Assembly: GCA_963543015.1 (NCBI GenBank)
Contig: CAUTYZ010000004.1
Span: forward strand, 62,001 to 126,000
From: Alloscardovia sp963543015
Lineage (GTDB): Bacteria > Actinomycetota > Actinomycetes > Actinomycetales > Bifidobacteriaceae
DNA: 64,000 nt
Direction: 5' to 3'
A program made the position numbers and the translations under genes. Numbering within the stretch: the first letter of the stretch is position 1; each line of letters begins with the position of its first letter. A model generated the notes under the pieces. That model saw only the letters and a list, made by a program, of their open reading frames with translations. It made no database searches and was not told where the DNA came from. Shown here one piece after another: positions 60,733 to 64,000 of this stretch.

Positions 60733-62229
60733 CTACTTGAGCTTTGACATCACAATTGCGGTAACAGTCTTTGCGTCTGCCTGTCCGCGAGTTGCCTTCA
60801 TCACAGCTCCGATAATGGCACCCATTGGCTTCATGTTGCCACTCTTGAGCTTTTCGACGATGTCTGGATTTGCAGTGAGAGCCTTGTCTACTTCTGCTTC
60901 GAGTGCTCCAGTATCTTGAACAACTTCGTAACCGTGCTGTGCTACAACCTCATCAGGTGTACCCTCACCAGCTGCTACGCCTGCAACTGTCTGCTTCGCA
61001 AGGCGATCGTTCAGCTTGCCTTCAGAGATGAGTTCTTCTACGCGAGCTACATCAGCTGGAGTGATGGTGAGCTCTTCGAGAGTAGTGTCCTTCTCATTAG
61101 CAATGCGTGAGATTTCACCCATCCACCACTTGCGAGCTCCTGCAGGAGTTGCGCCAGCTTTGACTGTTTCTTCAACGAGATCAAGAGCCGATGCATTGAC
61201 CAAGTCACGCATATCGTTATCGCTCAATCCCCATTCGGACTGCAAACGATTACGACGTTCACGTGGCATTTCAGGCATCTGAGCCTTCAGCTCATCGATG
61301 TGCTCCTGAGTGGTGTGAACCATGACTAAGTCTGGATCTGGGAAGTAGCGGTAATCATCCGCATCAGTCTTGACACGACCGCCGGCCGTGGTCTGAGTTG
61401 CTTCATCCCAGTGGCGAGTTTCCTGAAGGACTTCTCCACCAACTTCGAGAACTGCTGCTTGACGGCGAATTTCGTACACAATTGTGCGTTCAATTCCACG
61501 GAAGGAATTTACGTTCTTTGTTTCCGAGCGAGTGCCGAATGGATCATCTGGAGATGGTCGCAAGGAAACGTTCACGTCAGCACGCATGTTGCCCTGCTCC
61601 ATACGAGCATTGGAAATATTCAACGCACGAACGATATCGCGAATTGTGCGGACATAAGCGCCTGCAACTTCTGCTGCACGAGCGCCTGCGCCGGTAATTG
61701 GCTTTGTCACGATTTCTACCAGTGGCACGCCCGCGCGGTTGTAATCAACGAGTGAGTGGTCTGCACCTTCGATACGACCATCTGCACCACCGACGTGAGT
61801 GTTCTTTCCAGCGTCATCTTCTACGTGAGCGCGCTCAATTGGAACACGGAACACTTCGCCATCTTCGAGCTCGACATCCAAGTATCCTTCGCCATTGAGT
61901 GGCTTGTCATACTGAGAAATCTGGTAATCGCGTGGCATATCTGGGTAGAAGTAATTCTTACGTGCGAATTGGCTCCACTCAGCGATATCGCAGTGCAGTG
62001 CCAAGCCAAGCTTAATTGCGTAATCAATTGCCGACTTGTTTACTACTGGCAATGAGCCTGGAAGACCCAAAGATACAGGAGTCAGCTGGGTATTTGGCTC
62101 ACCACCGAAAGATACTTCTGCTGGGCAGAAGAGCTTTGTCTTCGTATTGAGCTCTACGTGTACTTCAAGGCCGATGACTGGGTCATACTTTTCCACAGCT
62201 TCAGCAAATTTCATTAATTTTTCAGCCAT
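60733..62229 (-). CDS. gatB: Asp/Glu-tRNA amidotransferase subunit B
   Basis: GatB activates the misacylated Glu-tRNA(Gln) or Asp-tRNA(Asn) and passes on ammonia from GatA. The 498-residue protein shows YDPVIGLEVHVELNTKTKLFC, SLGLPGSLPVVN, KNYFYPDMPRDYQISQYD, DYNRAGVPLVEIV and the C-terminal YqeY-like domain. It is third in gatC-gatA-gatB. Confidence 0.97.
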   Translation of the reverse strand: MAEKLMKFAEAVEKYDPVIGLEVHVELNTKTKLFCPAEVSFGGEPNTQLTPVSLGLPGSLPVVNKSAIDYAIKLGLALHCDIAEWSQFARKNYFYPDMPRDYQISQYDKPLNGEGYLDVELEDGEVFRVPIERAHVEDDAGKNTHVGGADGRIEGADHSLVDYNRAGVPLVEIVTKPITGAGARAAEVAGAYVRTIRDIVRALNISNARMEQGNMRADVNVSLRPSPDDPFGTRSETKNVNSFRGIERTIVYEIRRQAAVLEVGGEVLQETRHWDEATQTTAGGRVKTDADDYRYFPDPDLVMVHTTQEHIDELKAQMPEMPRERRNRLQSEWGLSDNDMRDLVNASALDLVEETVKAGATPAGARKWWMGEISRIANEKDTTLEELTITPADVARVEELISEGKLNDRLAKQTVAGVAAGEGTPDEVVAQHGYEVVQDTGALEAEVDKALTANPDIVEKLKSGNMKPMGAIIGAVMKATRGQADAKTVTAIVMSKLK

Positions 62230-62256
62230 TATCTTTCCTTTGACCTACTTCGTGCT

Positions 62257-63789
62257 CTACTCGCCCAACCATGGAGTGTTCATGGACTGCCAGATAGGAC
62301 CGTTCCACTTATCCTCCAGTGCTGCTTCTAATGCTGCTGCTGGCTCGTAAAGAACCTCATCGTGTTGCTGTGGGGCAATGAACTGGAAGCCAACTGGCAT
62401 TCCGTTATCGCTCAAACCTGCTGGAATGGAGATTGCTGGAACACCTGCAAGATTTGCTGGGATAGTAGCAATATCGCCCAAGTACATAGCGATTGGATCG
62501 TCGCTCTTCTCGCCGAACTTAAATGCGGTAGATGGAGCGGTTGGAGATGCAAGTACATCAACCTGCTCGAATGCCTTATTGAAGTCATCGATGATAAGAG
62601 TACGAATCTTTTGTGCGCTTCCGTACCATGCATCGTAATAACCTGCAGACAATGCGTATGTACCCAAAATGATACGACGCTTTACTTCATCGCCGAAACC
62701 AGCTTCGCGAGTGTATGCCATCATATTTGCAGCCGTTGCTGGCACACCTTCTGGTGGCATAACGCGCAAACCGTAACGCATACCGTCATAACGTGCAAGG
62801 TTGGACGATACTTCCGAAGGCATGATGATGTAGTATGCGCCCAATGCGTACTTGAGATGTGGAAGAGAAATTTCTACAACTTCAGCACCCATAGCTGTGA
62901 GCTGTTCTACAGCTTCTTCAAAGCGACGAGAAACGCCTTCTTCAAAACCATCACCAGAAAGTTCCTTGATAAGACCGACCTTCATGCCAGTCAAATCACG
63001 CTTGTATCCTTCACGTGCCGCTGCAACCATTGCTGGAGCTGGAGAAGGAATAGAAGTGGAATCCTTTGGATCATGTCCGCCAATTGTTTCTTGGAGCAAT
63101 GCGGAGTCAAGAACTGTGCGAGCTACTGGTCCAATCTGATCGAGAGAGGATGCCATAGCAATTGCACCGAAACGTGACACGCCACCGTACGTTGGCTTAA
63201 CGCCCACAGTACCAGTGAATGCACCAGGCTGACGAATCGAACCACCGGTATCAGTTCCCAAAGCCAATGGAGCTTCGAAAGCGCCAACTGCTGCTGCGGA
63301 ACCACCGCCGGAACCACCTGGAACGCGATCTGTATCCCAAGGATTGTTTGTGTTGCCGTAAGCCGAATGCTCTGTGGACGAGCCCTGTGCAAACTCATCC
63401 AAGTTTGTCTTACCCAAAAGTGGCAAGCCAGCGTTCTTAAGCTTGGTGATAACAGTTGCATCGTATGGAGGAATCCATCCTTCCAAAATCCTTGATGCTG
63501 CTGTCGTCTCGATGCCTTTGGTAACAATCATGTCTTTAATAGCGATTGGGACACCGGCAAGTGGTGCAAGCTCTTCGCCAGCTGCGCGCTGAGCATCGAT
63601 AGCATCTGCCTGCTTGCGCGCTTCGTCTGCGCTTACCTTAAGGAATGCGTTAATGTGTGGCTCAGCGGATTCAATGACGTCCAAGTGTGCATCGACGAGT
63701 TCGCGGGAGCTCACTTCTCCTGCTGCGAACTTTTCTGCCATCTGAGCTGCAGAAAGGTGAACTAATTCGTTTCGCGTAGTCTTATCCAT
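62257..63789 (-). CDS. gatA: Asp/Glu-tRNA amidotransferase subunit A
   Basis: GatA is the glutaminase that supplies ammonia. The 510-residue protein belongs to the amidase family with the Ser-cisSer-Lys triad: Lys in VPIAIKDMIVTKG, Ser in VPGGSGGGSAAAVG, Ser in GTDTGGSIRQPG. It lies 27 bp upstream of gatB and 6 bp downstream of gatC. Confidence 0.97.
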   Translation of the reverse strand: MDKTTRNELVHLSAAQMAEKFAAGEVSSRELVDAHLDVIESAEPHINAFLKVSADEARKQADAIDAQRAAGEELAPLAGVPIAIKDMIVTKGIETTAASRILEGWIPPYDATVITKLKNAGLPLLGKTNLDEFAQGSSTEHSAYGNTNNPWDTDRVPGGSGGGSAAAVGAFEAPLALGTDTGGSIRQPGAFTGTVGVKPTYGGVSRFGAIAMASSLDQIGPVARTVLDSALLQETIGGHDPKDSTSIPSPAPAMVAAAREGYKRDLTGMKVGLIKELSGDGFEEGVSRRFEEAVEQLTAMGAEVVEISLPHLKYALGAYYIIMPSEVSSNLARYDGMRYGLRVMPPEGVPATAANMMAYTREAGFGDEVKRRIILGTYALSAGYYDAWYGSAQKIRTLIIDDFNKAFEQVDVLASPTAPSTAFKFGEKSDDPIAMYLGDIATIPANLAGVPAISIPAGLSDNGMPVGFQFIAPQQHDEVLYEPAAALEAALEDKWNGPIWQSMNTPWLGE

Positions 63790-63795
63790 CGTTTA

Positions 63796-64000
63796 TTAAT
63801 CTCCCAAAATCTGTGGAGCAACAAACATTCCAGCCTCTGCTACTGGAGCACCAGACAATGCTTCAGCCTGAGTTAATGGTGTTGCTGGTACATCTGGACG
63901 CATATATGCTTCCAATGGAACAGGGTTCGCAGTTGGCTTGACATCTTCGCTTGCAACTTCTTGAACCTGTGAAATTGCTTCGGCGACAGCATTCAATTCG
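63796..64000 (-). CDS. gatC: Asp/Glu-tRNA amidotransferase subunit C (partial)
   Basis: The C-terminal ~67 residues of GatC, the small subunit that holds GatA and GatB together: LNAVAEAISQVQEVASEDVKP, NPVPLEAYMRPDVP and the ending GMFVAPQILGD fit the family. The N-terminus lies beyond the right edge. Confidence 0.93.
   Translation of the reverse strand, partial: ELNAVAEAISQVQEVASEDVKPTANPVPLEAYMRPDVPATPLTQAEALSGAPVAEAGMFVAPQILGD

Overview
The window looks like a low-to-mid GC member of the Bifidobacteriaceae (Actinobacteria). Signs are the rnhB-lepB-DUF2469-rplS neighbourhood, a pnp with a long RD-rich tail, DUF1972-type rhamnosyltransferases, a sortase signal of LAxTG type and a bifidobacterial style of prophage. 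Genus is inference; an Alloscardovia/Scardovia-like relative would fit the base composition and the arginine deiminase genes.

Layout. 1-3.4 kb: arginine deiminase operon arcA-arcB-arcC on the minus strand, with a CRP/FNR-type palindrome in its promoter. 3.5-10.1 kb: pnp, rpsO, mscL and a three-gene translationally coupled cell-surface glycan operon, all minus strand. 10180-10253: tRNA-Gly(TCC). 10207-44455: a complete ~34.2 kb siphovirus-type prophage inserted in that tRNA and bounded by a perfect 50-bp direct repeat (attL/attR). 44.5-45.2 kb: small remnant-like genes. 45.3-64 kb: host genes pepC, a polytopic membrane protein, araBDA with a LacI-type regulator, rnhB, lepB, rplS, an FAD oxidoreductase, DUF2469, a GNAT protein and gatCAB.

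The prophage reads left to right: integrase; two reverse-strand genes (DUF6731-like plus a membrane protein, possibly a lysogen-expressed defence module); an exonuclease-BRCT protein; a repressor/Cro switch with three near-identical palindromic operators; small early genes; RusA; a sortase-anchored surface protein; a replication protein carrying an iteron origin inside its gene; HNH endonuclease; a ParB-methyltransferase broken at a G8 tract; terminase; an Sm-like protein; portal; protease; capsid; connectors; tail tube; tail chaperone with a -1 frameshift site; tape measure; baseplate and fibre genes; an invertible receptor-binding-protein cassette; lysin (GH25 + CW_7 + LysM); holin; and reverse-strand regulators.

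The most unusual signal is a DNA-level pattern across the prophage. The octamer GCGCTCGC occurs 21 times between 10826 and 41737, always on the plus strand and never on the minus strand by eye. At most copies the third-codon-position composition flips abruptly. Upstream it is almost only C or A (91 of 100 codons counted at four sites); downstream it is mostly T or G (82 of 100). It then drifts back to C/A before the next copy. This sawtooth strand asymmetry resembles what is seen around replication origins, and I know of no described system that explains it.
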